This document shows, one piece after another, positions 14,583-25,489 of a DNA stretch of 64,000 bases. This DNA is from Pardosa pseudoannulata (lineage: Eukaryota; Arthropoda; Arachnida; Araneae; Lycosidae): positions 19,613,407-19,677,406 of the forward strand of contig CM063504.1 in the NCBI GenBank assembly GCA_032207245.1, in the 5' to 3' direction. The position numbers and the translations under genes are program-made. Every line of letters begins with the position of its first letter. The stretch's first letter is position 1. The notes under the pieces were generated by a model, which saw only the letters and a program-made list of their open reading frames with translations, was not told where the DNA came from and searched no databases.

Positions 14583-14670
<88 letters not shown>
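14506..14670. repeat. (TA)n microsatellite pair
   Basis: Two long (TA)n tracts, about 14506-14544 and 14588-14670, are separated by about 40 bases of unique sequence and a short TGTGTGTATG stretch. They directly follow the three hairpin units. The Tyr/Ile-rich open frame across them is an artefact of the repeat. Confidence 0.95.
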
Positions 14671-14674
<4 letters not shown>

Positions 14675-15814
14675 TAAAGGGGATTCGCCGATCCCTGGTT
14701 TAGGAAACCAAGTATATTATATGTTAGACACAATGAGTACAGTATTTAAAAAAAAATGGTATGAGTAGAGTATAAATCAAGTTAGTAAATTTCATTATTT
14801 AAATTATGTAAAATATTTTTGCATTCTAAACGACGCCTTATGACTTATTTGTACTTGTGTACTTTAAATAAAAATAACAACATGGTTAGGTCTTTAAAAA
14901 AAATAAATAAAAACATACTGATGTTTTTTCATAGTAGCATTTCTTCAAGATTAACAGCGTGAGACACGATAAATCTGTTAAGTAAAGATAGAGGCAGAGT
15001 AAAAAATAAAATAAAAAGTTTTCTTTGACACTAAATGACAGATTTTGACTCTACGAAGAGACATCTATTACACGGTCGCCCCTTCACAACCACTCTTCCC
15101 TCAACTCCTCTGTTTTGATCACTCATTAATTCGGGGGCTTCCAAAGACGTTATCTTTTTTTTTTCTCTCTTCCGTAGCTGAGCTCTGGTTCTTGACTATT
15201 TGCGAGCGAAAGACGAGACTTCCGGCTGTACATCTCTTCACATGTCTCGGAGATTTGTTGAGCGCGTGTTTCTCATTAATCCTGTACAAGTGTCACTAAG
15301 TGTCACGGGATGAAGGGAACATGCGCTGATTGAAGAAAAATAAATACACGATTTTAATAGTCCCGAATGTTTTGAGTTCTTGTAAACCTCCTCCTATCTA
15401 CCCACAACGCCCCCCCCTTCCTTCCCTCACATCCTTGTAAAACATACTGGTCCGCATCTGGATGTTATTTTAGAGAACATTTTTTTCCCTTTTCGTTTAC
15501 GATGTTTCCTATTTTAAGAATAATCTTTTTGTCAAAGAGTTACTGTTATGGGAATCATATTTTATTTCTGCATGTTTACGCGATCAGTTCTGGATAACTG
15601 TCCACTTGAGATATGAAATAGGTCACTTATTCTAGGTGTTGATATTTTAAGAAATCTACCCAATACAATTTTCAGTTTTGTAAGTGATTAGGAACTGATT
15701 CATGTAATACTTTACTGTAAAGTGGACTTATTCCATTTCAGTAGAAGGAAGGTGTGGAATCCTGCTTCGATTACCGAGTGTTAAAGTTTCAAATGAATAA
15801 AGCCCAACGAAAAC

Positions 15815-15979
15815 TGAAGGAGTAGGACACTGCTCTTCGGTATTCGAAGTCGGGTGTTCGAATCCCATAATGATATAGATATTCGTAGCCATTTGGAATC
15901 GACTGTTAGCAGCAGGTCCGGATCTCATTAGGCGTCGTGTAGCAAAACAGAACACCGTAGAACCCAAACCAACCAAATG
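15815..15979 (+). mobile_element. tRNA-derived SINE, family A, copy 1
   Basis: A B-box-like sequence GGTGTTCGAATCCC lies at 15853-15866, at the position expected in a tRNA-derived head. It is followed by a body shared with three other loci (core CTCATTAGGCGTCGTGTAGC, then AAAACA) and by a CCAAACCAACCAAA tail. The A box is degenerate, so this is a decayed SINE rather than a tRNA gene. Confidence 0.65.
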
Positions 15980-16493
15980 ATTAAATTTCTACTTTCTGGT
16001 TAACGTAAACGTTTATTTAATGATCTTAATATGATTGTACAGTAATTATATAGTGCTCAGTGTTTTATTGCAACTAATTTTCAGATGACGGTATAATTAT
16101 TCATCTTAACTTAAACTTTATCTACTGTGCAGTTATTTCGCCAATTCGATTCCCTTAAATAAATATATTCTGCATAGCAGTTTTTGAAATTAAGATTTCT
16201 ATGGATAAGGGATTCCCGATGTTTCTGTATGTTAGAGTACATTCTAGAATTATGTAAATTAATATGTGGTCGTAATTAATATAGTTATGCATGGCTAATA
16301 GTACTTGTATTTCTAAAACGATTTTAAGGGAAAGTTGAGTATAGATCCAGGTACCCCCATCAGCGCAGTTTATTTCAAATAGACACACTCTCACATCAAC
16401 CTCATAGTACACAAAAAAGTTGTGTATTACACCATGTTAAAGAAATAGGAAGTTGAATTGTATTTCTCTTTGTTCTTGTATTTCTAATCTGAA

Positions 16494-16652
16494 AGATGGC
16501 CGATTGGTTAGAGTGCTAGCCTTCGGAACCGGAGTTCGTGGATTCGAATCATCGATGATCAGCCGTTCGGAATCGGCTTTAAGCTGTAGGTTCCGGTCTC
16601 ATCAGCCCTCGTGTTGCAAAAAAGTAGACCGTAGCACTCCATACCAGACCTT
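16494..16652 (+). mobile_element. tRNA-derived SINE, family A, copy 2
   Basis: This is the best-preserved head of the family. An A-box-like region TGGCCGATTGGTTAGAGTG starts at about 16497, and the B box GGATTCGAATC is at 16540-16550. The body has the core GGTCTCATCAGCCCTCGTGT, followed by TGCAAAAAAGTAGACCGTAG, which aligns with the copies at 15.9, 48.1 and 57.9 kb. The tail is CCATACCAGACC. The spacing of the A and B boxes matches RNA polymerase III internal promoters. Confidence 0.75.
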
Positions 16653-16781
16653 GTATTTCTAATGCATACTCGAAATTATTAAAAATATTAAAGATTATTA
16701 TTGATTGTATTTTATACAAAATAAATTCTTTTCAAATAATACAGACAAAAATTGGCAAATTCTTGGTTTACACTTTATTGG

Positions 16782-16800
16782 TGTGTGTGTGTGTGTGTGT
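16782..16800 (+). repeat. (GT)n microsatellite
   Basis: Nearly pure GT dinucleotide repeat of about 19 bases. Confidence 0.9.
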
Positions 16801-17503
16801 ACAGAAAACTTAGTAAAAATTATAAACACATAATTATAAACAAATAATCTTTCTAATTACTAAATATTTTTTAAAAAATATGAAGAACTATATTAAATAG
16901 TAGTTGCATGGCAACGTACAGTCACAAATCTATCAGCTGGTACCATTGAGTATGCGGGCATAGGGCTGGAAACTTTCTAAATATTTCGAAATTGTTCTCT
17001 AAAGGGATTATAAAGTACTTAAATATCTATTTTCTCCGCATTTTCAGACAAATTCATTCACTTCTAAAGTTTTAACTTGTTTATTTCAGTTACGTTGACC
17101 TCCCACGTAGCTGATGCTGTTGGTCCACAAAGTGAAAACACAGATATCTCTATTACTGTGAGTTGCTAATTTAAGACTCGAGAGTTAACTATTTCAGGAG
17201 TATGTTCCGTACACAGTAATTTTGTAGGCGGTGCCGCGCCAACCGGATCTGTATCACTATGTAAAAACCATGGAATTACTTCTAGGATTTCACCTGCCAT
17301 TCCAGCGGCGCACGTGTAGGATGTTTGTGCTCAAGAAGATTGACTGTAGTTATAACATAAAGTATATTGGAGTTAAGCAATAATTAAGAAATACTGAAAG
17401 TGCTCATTTATGTAATATAATATGAATTAATCAAATAAATGGACACTTCCGTTTTAGATCGGAAGAACAATAATTTGTAAAGCATCCATTGATTGTCCGT
17501 TTA

Positions 17504-19253
17504 GGGGTAATTCTGATCCGATATTTTTCGATATTTTCGAAAATTTATGTGGATTTGTTGAAAATTATGAAGATTTTTTTTTTCTTCCGAAAATTCGAGA
17601 ATTTTCGGAAAAAGTGCATTCTTTTCACTTAATAAATCTATTCTTATTTATATAATAAATATATAGATATATATATATAAATATTATTTATATATAAAAT
17701 GTTGTGTATTCAGGTTAATAAAATAGGGTAGTTGGAAATTACGTGAGTGTAAGCGATTTTAAAAAAGCGAACTCTTTTTTAATAATATGAATGAATAAAC
17801 CATGCGTAAGCTTTTAGCATAATCCGGTCAGAAGCGTTTTGGAACAATTTGATGAGCTTGCAAACAGATTTGTTTCAGTCAGCGCGTACATGAAACTGTG
17901 GACAAATCTACGAGTGTCTCTGACACGAACAATGAAAATGGCGCAGATTTGCTTTTAGATGAAACGATTTTTAATAAACTTATTATTATCAAGGAAGACT
18001 TTTATTCGCCTTAACACTGGATCACGACATTACATATATATATATATATATATATAATATATATTATATATATGAATGATATATTTTTGAAAAAAAAATA
18101 TATGTGCATGTATTTTTTGTTTCATAATTAATTTTCTTAATTTCTGAAAATTTTGAATATCATGCATTTTAGATGAAATAAGTAGGGAAATGATTATAAT
18201 TTTAAAATGAATGTTGAAATTTAAATTTATGTGTCAAGATTAAGAAATTGAATTTTTGTTTTGTAGAAAATCAACGCACGCATTGATGTATATGTGTTTG
18301 TATTATTTTATACAGAACACTTATATTTGTAACTGTATAATAAAGTGATATACATTGGAACATATTGATATATCGATATTTGGTAAACGATGTATCCCAA
18401 TATTAAAATTGAGATATCCTGCTCTACTTCCGACGTCTGGAAATTAGCAGTAATATAAGCACGGTTTCCGCGCACCTGGAAAGTCATGGAAAATCATGGA
18501 TTTAGACAATGGATTAATTTTGTCATGGAAAGTCATGATTTTCTAAGTAAAATGAGTAAAAGTCATGGATCCACTGAGCTACCAATTAAGAAAAACCAAG
18601 AAATGCCTCTGCAAGTGAATTTCCTTTCTGTTCGTCAAGGAAACTCAAAACAAGCAAGCTTAATAGGGGGTAAATGTATAAGTATATTATTCTGGTTTTT
18701 TCTTAAATTATAAATTAAATTTTTATTAATATAATAATAATAATTATTATTTAATAAAAATTAGTTAAGATTTTTCTACAAAATATAAGCTTATCTTTAG
18801 GGCTATTATATATAAACGTTATAGGGTTATCGTGTTTGGCTATTATTCTTGGTCACCTCGATAATACCTAAGTACTCTGAATTCAAATTGGAAATTTTTT
18901 GATTGCATTCAGAAAATTGCTGTATGATTAAACTTAGGTATGTAGATACAACAATTTATATATATATGAGTTTATAAACATTTATAAAGTATTTTTTATC
19001 ATAAATTTTTGTAATTTCTCTAAAAGAATATATTTTATTTGTATGTATATCAGAATTTTTATTCATATGTACTTTAACAAAATATTTTTAAAGTCATGGA
19101 AAATAATCTTCTGAAGTCAGGGAAAGTCATGGATTTGAAAAATTTTATTTTGGCGGATACCCTGTATAATATTTTATTTTAAATTAGTAGCGCTTGATTT
19201 TTCAGAAACTTTTGTGTGATGTTCAGAAATTTTCACTTAGAATCACCCATAAA
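17504..19253. mobile_element. TIR-like repeat R1, copy 1, interrupted by a second element
   Basis: The ends form a short imperfect inverted repeat, GGGGTAATTCT on the left and AGAATCACCC on the right. The flanks are TCCGTTTA (17496-17503) and TCCGTTTT (19254-19261), a near-perfect 8-base duplication of the kind left by hAT transposons. The outer parts, 17504 to about 18459 and 19165 to 19253, align with the repeat at 20871-21473. The middle, 18460-19164, is absent there and has its own inverted ends. No transposase coding is visible, so it is non-autonomous or an internal remnant. Confidence 0.6.
18460..19164. mobile_element. hAT-like MITE nested in repeat R1
   Basis: The left end CACGGTTTCCGC and right end GCGGATACCCTG are imperfect inverted repeats (10 of 12), and the consensus CAGGGTNTCCGC is a hAT-type terminus. 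Subterminal sequence carries repeated GTCATGGA motifs near both ends. The element lies inside repeat R1, and the R1 copy at 20871-21473 continues straight across the insertion point. Flanking TAATAT on both sides is the probable but imperfect target duplication. Open frames inside have no transposase motifs. Confidence 0.7.
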
Positions 19254-20815
19254 TCCGTTTTAAAGATTTTTTATTATTATTTGATGGCTTTTTCTTTCTT
19301 TATTTTTTAAAGTCATATCGTAGAAACTGCTAGTATGAAGAAGAAGATGAAATATTAATATTTTCTATATTGACTCTAAAATGGCTGAGTAAACGTCATT
19401 GACTTAAAACGCTTAAAATCCTAGTAAGGAAAAAATGGTAGACTGATTTCCTTTTTGAAAATTTCTAGAAATGATTTTGCCTAATGATCAGTAGAATATT
19501 TGTAAAATACGATCAGGTTTAATTCGGAAAGCTTAATTTTTAAGATATTTTTTACTCTCTTAGTATGCCTTAAAAAATAATCATCGAGGACAAGTAAAAT
19601 TAAGTAAAACTAAGGTAAGGAAAGGCGGTAGAAAAGTAGGAAAGTTTTTCGAAATATTGATATGGAAACGTCCCCCCCCCCCCATTCCTCCTCAAACCAA
19701 AGTTGCACGAGTGGAAATATTCAACCTCGTTGAAATTTCATCCCTTTGTGAAGGTAAATAGAATGCTGACCAATTACAAAACAATTTTAAACTACATTCG
19801 AAAAAGAATGGGTGTTTTTCCAGTCGTATTGAGTTAACCATAGTAATAGGAAAAATTCTAACTATATTTTCTGCAGAAATTTTGCGTATAATTTCAGTTG
19901 TAATGCGCATTTTCCAAACAGAGTTGCAACTGTGCAATTATTTTGAAACTAGTAATTGAGCTAGCAGCACATCCATTTGTATAGATGCCTGAAAGTTTTG
20001 CCGGAACATGACTGTAATGATATCCCTCTTTAGATGTTTTTGCACCTGTTTGAGGAGCAGTTATTTTAACCTCTAGAGATATTTTTTTAAACATGCTATT
20101 AAGTCGGCAAGTCTCTTGCTTCAGGGCAAAGGGAAGTAGGTATTCATTATCAGGAAAGAGTTCCCCCCTCAAGGTTGTGGGAAGAATTTTTGTGATATAC
20201 GGAGTGAATCAATCATCACTTAATCGCATTGTTTACGCATTGTAGTACACGTTTATTTTAACAGGTTGGGAGTTGAGAAGTATATAACTACTACTTTAGT
20301 TATTTTTTCTTGATGTTGCTGGAATTATCATTGAAACTGCATTGCTATTGTTAAGAAATAAATGTTATGTTTTTCTCATTTTTCCATTTTTGTGTATCTT
20401 TACTTCTTGTAATTGTCAGAATTGGTGCTCAAGCGTTTGACTTTGCCTTTGTCATTTATTCTTAGAGTTTCTTTCTAGATTAAGTTTCAGCTTCCAGATT
20501 TAGTGAAAGCTGTTTGTAATAATCACAATAATGTTGCAATTCTGAATATTCCGCATGCATCGTTTAAGGTACCTTATCTTCTTTTGTTGTACATATGCAA
20601 CGTCTTCAATTTTACATTTTCTTTTTGGGGTGTGGGAGGAGCGTTATATTATCAAACTATCTTTATAACAAAAAGTAAATAAATAAAATGAATAAAAATT
20701 CTTCTAAAGTAACTATTTCCTTAACTCTCAGCTAAGTCTTACTAAACACAGAAATCTTTATCAACATAATCATTACACATAGGTTTCTCTCTCTGTGTGT
20801 GTGTGTGTATGTATG

Positions 20816-20822
<7 letters not shown>

Positions 20823-20870
<48 letters not shown>
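20823..20870. repeat. (TA)n microsatellite
   Basis: About 48 bases of (TA)n, preceded by GT and GTAT repeats from about 20795. It replaces the left terminus of R1 copy 2. Confidence 0.95.
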
Positions 20871-20872
<2 letters not shown>

Positions 20873-21473
20873 TGATCCGAATTTTCCGAAAATTTGTGTG
20901 AGTCTGTTCCTAAAATTGTGAAAAACTAACCACCCCCCCCCACGAAAATTTGAAAAGAATTTTCGGAAAAATTTGTTTTTGGAGATTAACAAAGTATTTT
21001 TTTAAACTATCTTCCGCTTCAAATAAAAGGTGTATGAATAAATTTTGAAGTTAATCAGAAGGTTTTATATCTTTTCTTACCCTTTTTTCTTTTTTGACGT
21101 GTCCACATATCTTTTTTCTACCGAAGAACAGTAATATGTTATGTGATTTTCTTATAATTTAAATTTATGTATTCAGATTAAGAAATTTAATTTTCGTTTT
21201 CTAGATAACCAACACACACATTGATATGTGTGTTTGTATTAATATATACGGAAAATACTTGTGCAACTGTATAATAAGGTGTCATATATTAGAACACTAA
21301 TATATTGATATTTGGCAAACGATAAATCACAATATTAAAATTGAGTTATCATCCAGCTCTAGTTTTGACATCCAGAAGCCTTAATATACATTTTATTTTA
21401 AATTAGTAGCTTATACTTTTTCAGAAGATTTTGTAGGAGGTTCAGAAAATTTTTCTTATTTAAAATCACCCAT
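20871..21473. mobile_element. Repeat R1, copy 2 (uninterrupted)
   Basis: It starts TCTGATCCGAATTTTCCGAA and ends AAAATCACCCAT, and aligns with 17511-18459 joined to 19165-19250. Shared landmarks are an ATTGATAT...GTGTTTGTATTA segment, ATATTGATATTTGGCAAACG, and TTTTATTTTAAATTAGTAGC. Microsatellites flank it on both sides, so its target duplication cannot be read. It is useful because it shows the R1 sequence without the nested hAT-like element. Confidence 0.7.
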
Positions 21474-21476
21474 GAT

Positions 21477-21529
<53 letters not shown>

Positions 21530-21593
21530 TATGTATACATGTATGTATATGTATTTGCATATATTTGTATACACACATATATATGTGTGTGTA
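21474..21593. repeat. Compound (AC)n/(TA)n microsatellite
   Basis: Mixed AC, TA, GTAT and CATA dinucleotide and tetranucleotide runs with no unique content. Confidence 0.9.
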
Positions 21594-21673
21594 CCAAAAA
21601 TAATATAACACTACACACACACATATGTATATATATGTGTGTGTGTGTGTGTGTAGTGTTATACTACTTTTGT
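21594..21673. repeat. Palindromic foldback with a CA/TA/TG core
   Basis: The left arm CAAAAATAATATAACACTAC and the right arm GTAGTGTTATACTACTTTTG are inverted repeats with two mismatches. They flank a (CA)n-(TA)n-(TG)n centre. The architecture matches the foldback at 4119-4217, but the unique arm sequence differs. Confidence 0.65.
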
Positions 21674-21689
21674 TATTTTCTAACCCTGC

Positions 21690-21960
21690 TTGTGTAGCCA
21701 CCAAGTAACAATGGGGTTTTGAACCCCGCCACTAATCCTTTCCTTGTCAGCAATTCGGAGTAGCGCTATCCTTAATGGTAGGGTTTCGGTTAAAACAGGG
21801 GATTGTGTGTTTTGAAGTGCCGTTCGCAGAACTTCGAACCAGGAGGGGGTAATCTCTTTAAATTACAGGAGGGGGTTGCTTGGTGCTTAATTAGACTCCT
21901 TTGGGGCACCGTAAACCGAATCTAGTTAAATACATGCTTTCTCCAAAAGAGAGCTCTCCT
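21690..21960 (-). mobile_element. Possible tRNA-derived SINE remnant, minus strand
   Basis: On the minus strand, GGGGTTCAAAACCCC (21713-21727 on the plus strand) resembles a T-arm with a B box. It is preceded by TAGCGCTACTCCGAATTGCT, which resembles tRNA-like SINE heads. The neighbouring sequence to about 21960 is less AT-rich than its surroundings. No second copy was found in the window, so the family is unassigned. Confidence 0.3.
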
Positions 21961-22802
21961 GTTCCATTTTTCCATCAAAATGAACCCTTCATGACCAGTG
22001 ATGGAAATGTTTTGGGAAATAAAGGTAAAAGTTGTTTTGTGCTTACTGATTGTTACACTTGAGCTAGTTGGATCTAAAGTCATATCGTTTATACTCTCTG
22101 TTTTCTGATAGTGCTTTGATTTTAAAATTTGTAAGTTTCTTGGAATTCCTTTCCATACTGAATTTCATACGTCATTAGTGTGTAGACAGCATTATCAAAA
22201 TTGGCAGTGATAAAGGCTTATTGTATAATGAATAATTAAGTTTGAATTGTCATAATTATTTAGTTATTATACGTTTGTGGTAAAATTCAGTGTTGAGATA
22301 AATATTCTTGGCAGTTATGAGATGATATTGATGAAGGTATATTGCTAGCAGATTGTACTTCTCTCCACATCACGGATAAATATATATTTTCTTTATAAAC
22401 TTAGTAGTATTTGAGGTTCTGCTGTTAATAGTGCTTTCTCGAGGAAGAACTCACACGATTAGCAACGAAGGCCTTATGAATAAACAAATAAATTATTGAA
22501 CCACCAATGATTGGTATTGTATTGCAAGCATTCGTACTTTTGAATTGGTTGAATCCCACATTTTCTGTGATATACTCTTATATAATTATATGATAAACAG
22601 GGAGGTCATTTTTGAATTACATTACTGTAAAATTAGAAATTTCCCTTTCCTTCCTTATATTCATCTAGGATAAAATTTACTGCTCTCCAATGTCAGACCT
22701 TATGTATGTACTTGTATACATATGCATGAATACAAATTTTAATAATACTTCGTATTTTCTTATTCTATTAGTATGGATTTGTTATTTTTCTCTTCAAACA
22801 CG

Positions 22803-22804
22803 CC

Positions 22805-22831
<27 letters not shown>
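22803..22831 (+). repeat. (CA)n microsatellite
   Basis: About 28 bases of almost pure CA repeat directly preceding the LTR-like segment. Confidence 0.9.
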
Positions 22832-22835
<4 letters not shown>

Positions 22836-23044
22836 TGTCACGAAGATTCGAATGAACACACCGTTTAACTTAACAGATGTATTTATTGAAGCTAAGTAGA
22901 AACTCGCAACTTTACAAGGTCGGGAAGTTACCTACATCTAGTGGGTATCAGCTTTTATACCCAAACAGAATATTTGAGAGATAACTAATTTACATATTAA
23001 AGAAAGATCAAGAATGTTCGAGAACATAAAGCAACAGTAAACAA
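22836..23044 (-). mobile_element. Possible solo LTR, minus strand
   Basis: Read on the minus strand, this segment has LTR features in order: a TATA-like GGGTATAAAAGC, then about 60 bases on CAATAAATACATC (polyadenylation-type signal), then a terminal TTCGTGACA. On the plus strand it therefore opens TGTCACGAAG. The inferred opposite end, near ACA at 23042-23044, is tentative and no matching target duplication was found. No internal retrotransposon coding is present. Confidence 0.45.
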
Positions 23045-23082
23045 CATTTTTAAATTAAAAATCCATACTTTGGATCAACCGC

Positions 23083-23150
23083 CATGCCGAGCATCGAACC
23101 AACAATCTTCGGGTCTGCATCGCATGCTTTGACCATTCGGCCACTGAGCT
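23083..23150 (-). mobile_element. tRNA-like SINE head, minus strand
   Basis: The minus strand reads CTCAGTGGCCGAATGGTC (A-box-like), then about 30 bases, then TTGGTTCGATGCTCGGC (B-box-like). Spacing fits a tRNA-derived promoter. The rest does not fold as a complete tRNA, so it is called a SINE head. It lies next to the LTR-like segment and a (TA)n tract. Confidence 0.55.
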
Positions 23151-23174
23151 CGTTGGCAAAGTTTCTTTATGCGG

Positions 23175-23176
<2 letters not shown>

Positions 23177-23230
<54 letters not shown>
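23177..23230. repeat. (TA)n microsatellite
   Basis: About 54 bases of (TA)n. Confidence 0.95.
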
Positions 23231-23233
<3 letters not shown>

Positions 23234-23639
23234 TCTATGACTTTCCAATTAATATTCACATTTTTTATAAACTAAGTAAATAAAAAAAGCATATTTATAG
23301 TACTAACCATAAAAATTCTAGATATTGTCGTTTCACGTTCTTTCTAATCACACAGTTTTGACATTTTGCGGTTATTTAAATGAGGGAGGAAGTAAACTTA
23401 TCTCCTATTCCGTCAAAGGTACTCGCTTCGAGTGTTTACTTTTCTCTCCTTTTTCTTTGCATTTGATCTTCTGTAATCCATTCCTTTTAGGATTGATTAT
23501 AGACGTCAATGGGCAGCTTTTATCCGATGCGTTCATCCACTTTCGGAAGCTACTAAACTTTTTTTTCTTTTTTTTTTTTTTTTTAAGCGGAACCACACTG
23601 CGATATACCCCTCTTATCGAAGAGTATAATTATATCAAA

Positions 23640-24220
23640 TTGCTGTAAGGGGACGTACCCCCTGTCAACGTGTTCGAAGAGCATCAGCAGTGAAACGGCA
23701 TGGCCCGGGGACTTACCGAAGAACTTTAATTATTAACTTATAGAATTCCATAAACTCTTCGTGCGCGTCTATCAATTTCCGTGGAACAGCCATTAGTATT
23801 TCCTAGTTCGTTTAAAAAGCGCGTCTCGGCTGCATTATCTTCTACTGGCCTCTTCCTGGCTTAAAGAATATAATTAAAAAGAGAAGTCGTGGTAAAAAAG
23901 CAGGAGGGCCCTACGACTATTTCGGCTTCTGCCATCACGCCACCTATAATTTACTTCCTTGAGTATTGTGAGGGGCGCCTGGGGTGTTTCGAATGGTTTC
24001 AGTGCTTTCCTTTTTTTTTCATTCATTTATTTTTTTAAAGGTCAAGGGCCGCTCAGATCCCCGCTGTTTGTTTGTTTGCTGCTGCGTATTGTTGGAATGC
24101 AAGCCTTGCATATTTCGCATTTGGATGAACGGTGGTCATTTTATCTCCATGATTACTCTAATAAATTACGGAGAGAACGTTCTTTTACTTCGTTCTTCAA
24201 ACCTCGTTTAACTTAATATG
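23640..24220. other. Less AT-rich unique block, function unknown
   Basis: Composition is more even than in the neighbours, with a GGGGACGTACCCC palindrome at about 23649 and several GCGCGTC/GTGCGCG motifs. Only short open frames cover it and none has recognisable domains. It is a candidate regulatory element by composition only. Confidence 0.25.
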
Positions 24221-25023
24221 CCGTTTCTGAATATTGTTGATTTCTGTAACAGGGAATTGCAAGCTCATTGTTTATTATCAGGATGGAAGTGCATATAATG
24301 GAAAACCGGAGAATCAAAGAATTGTCAGGGTCTATTCTGTATAGATTATCAGGATGCTTTTCACTATTCCGCAAAATTTTTGGGATTTTTCCAAAATTTC
24401 ACCAATTTTGGGAATTTTTTTAAAGATAAAATTATTTACAGTTATAGGTTCAGTGTAACCCCATTATGACTAAGTGGTGACTAAGTCTGACCCCATCCTC
24501 CGTTACGTGTATCTATAGAATTAACCCCATATTTGAGTACTGTGATTTATAGATTTTGTGGTAGAGAATACTAAAGTAAAATCTATTTGAAAAATGTCTT
24601 TGCAACTTTCTATTATTCTTATTTCTGTGTTCTATTTTTATCCAAATAGCGTAATGATTTGGTTGCTATTTGTGACAGCAATCGAAAAATGAACTTTTTT
24701 TGAAATCATGATAGCTAGAAATGTTATAAATCACTTTTGCACAAGGGGGTTTTCGTCACTTCGGAATTATTAACCTAAAAAAATGTATTCGTCATCAATA
24801 CTACCAATAAGTTTCCATTTAATCACACTGTAAGTTTTCATGGATTTCAAACAAATTATCTTCAATTAGTAGTAGACCTCACTCAAAATATGTAAATCCA
24901 AAACTTTTTAAAATCCACCTCTCTTCATAAACCGAACTTAACAAACATTCTTCGATTTCTTTTTTTTTATTGCATTATTAACGATTGTCTTGTTTTACAA
25001 AATGTTAAAAAAGCACCAGGAAG

Positions 25024-25329
25024 CTAAAAAAACTATATATTACTCCTAAAAATATAAATTTTTAACAAAAAAAATTTCTATAAAAAAAAAAATTAAAAAT
25101 AAAAATCTCCTATATTATTAAATACTTATTACTATAACAAACTTAAATACATTTATTAAAAAATAAAATAATATAATCAAACAAATACTAAAAAAAATTA
25201 CATTTTTAAAAACTAAAAAAAAAAAAATTATTAAACTAAAAAATAATATTAAAAAAAAACAAAAAATACACCTTAACAAAAACTACAACTAAACATACCA
25301 TATACAAAATACAAAATAAAATACAAAAT
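25024..25329 (+). other. 306-base tract containing no G on the + strand
   Basis: Read base by base, there is no G between 25023 and 25330, while about 35 Cs occur in the same interval. The remainder is A-rich with T. It is not a simple repeat, and the sequence varies along its length. Composition returns to normal on both sides. Confidence 0.9.
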
Positions 25330-25489
25330 GAAAATGTTGACACTTTTTAAAAATCAACAAAGTATTTTAAAAAGTATACTTTTAAAAAGATTATATTATT
25401 GATATTTGAAATATTCTTAAATGATATTTTTATTTGTTTTAAATCATTTTATTCTTATTTTTTTAATTTAGTTATTTTTATTGTATATA

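Noticed and set aside
16494..16570. Possible functional tRNA gene
   Set aside because: A and B boxes are present but the arms do not form a full cloverleaf, and the same body follows related heads at other loci, so it is a SINE.
18486..18713. 75-codon frame with repeated His-Gly/His-Asp motifs
   Set aside because: It translates the subterminal GTCATGGA repeats of the nested hAT-like element, not a gene.
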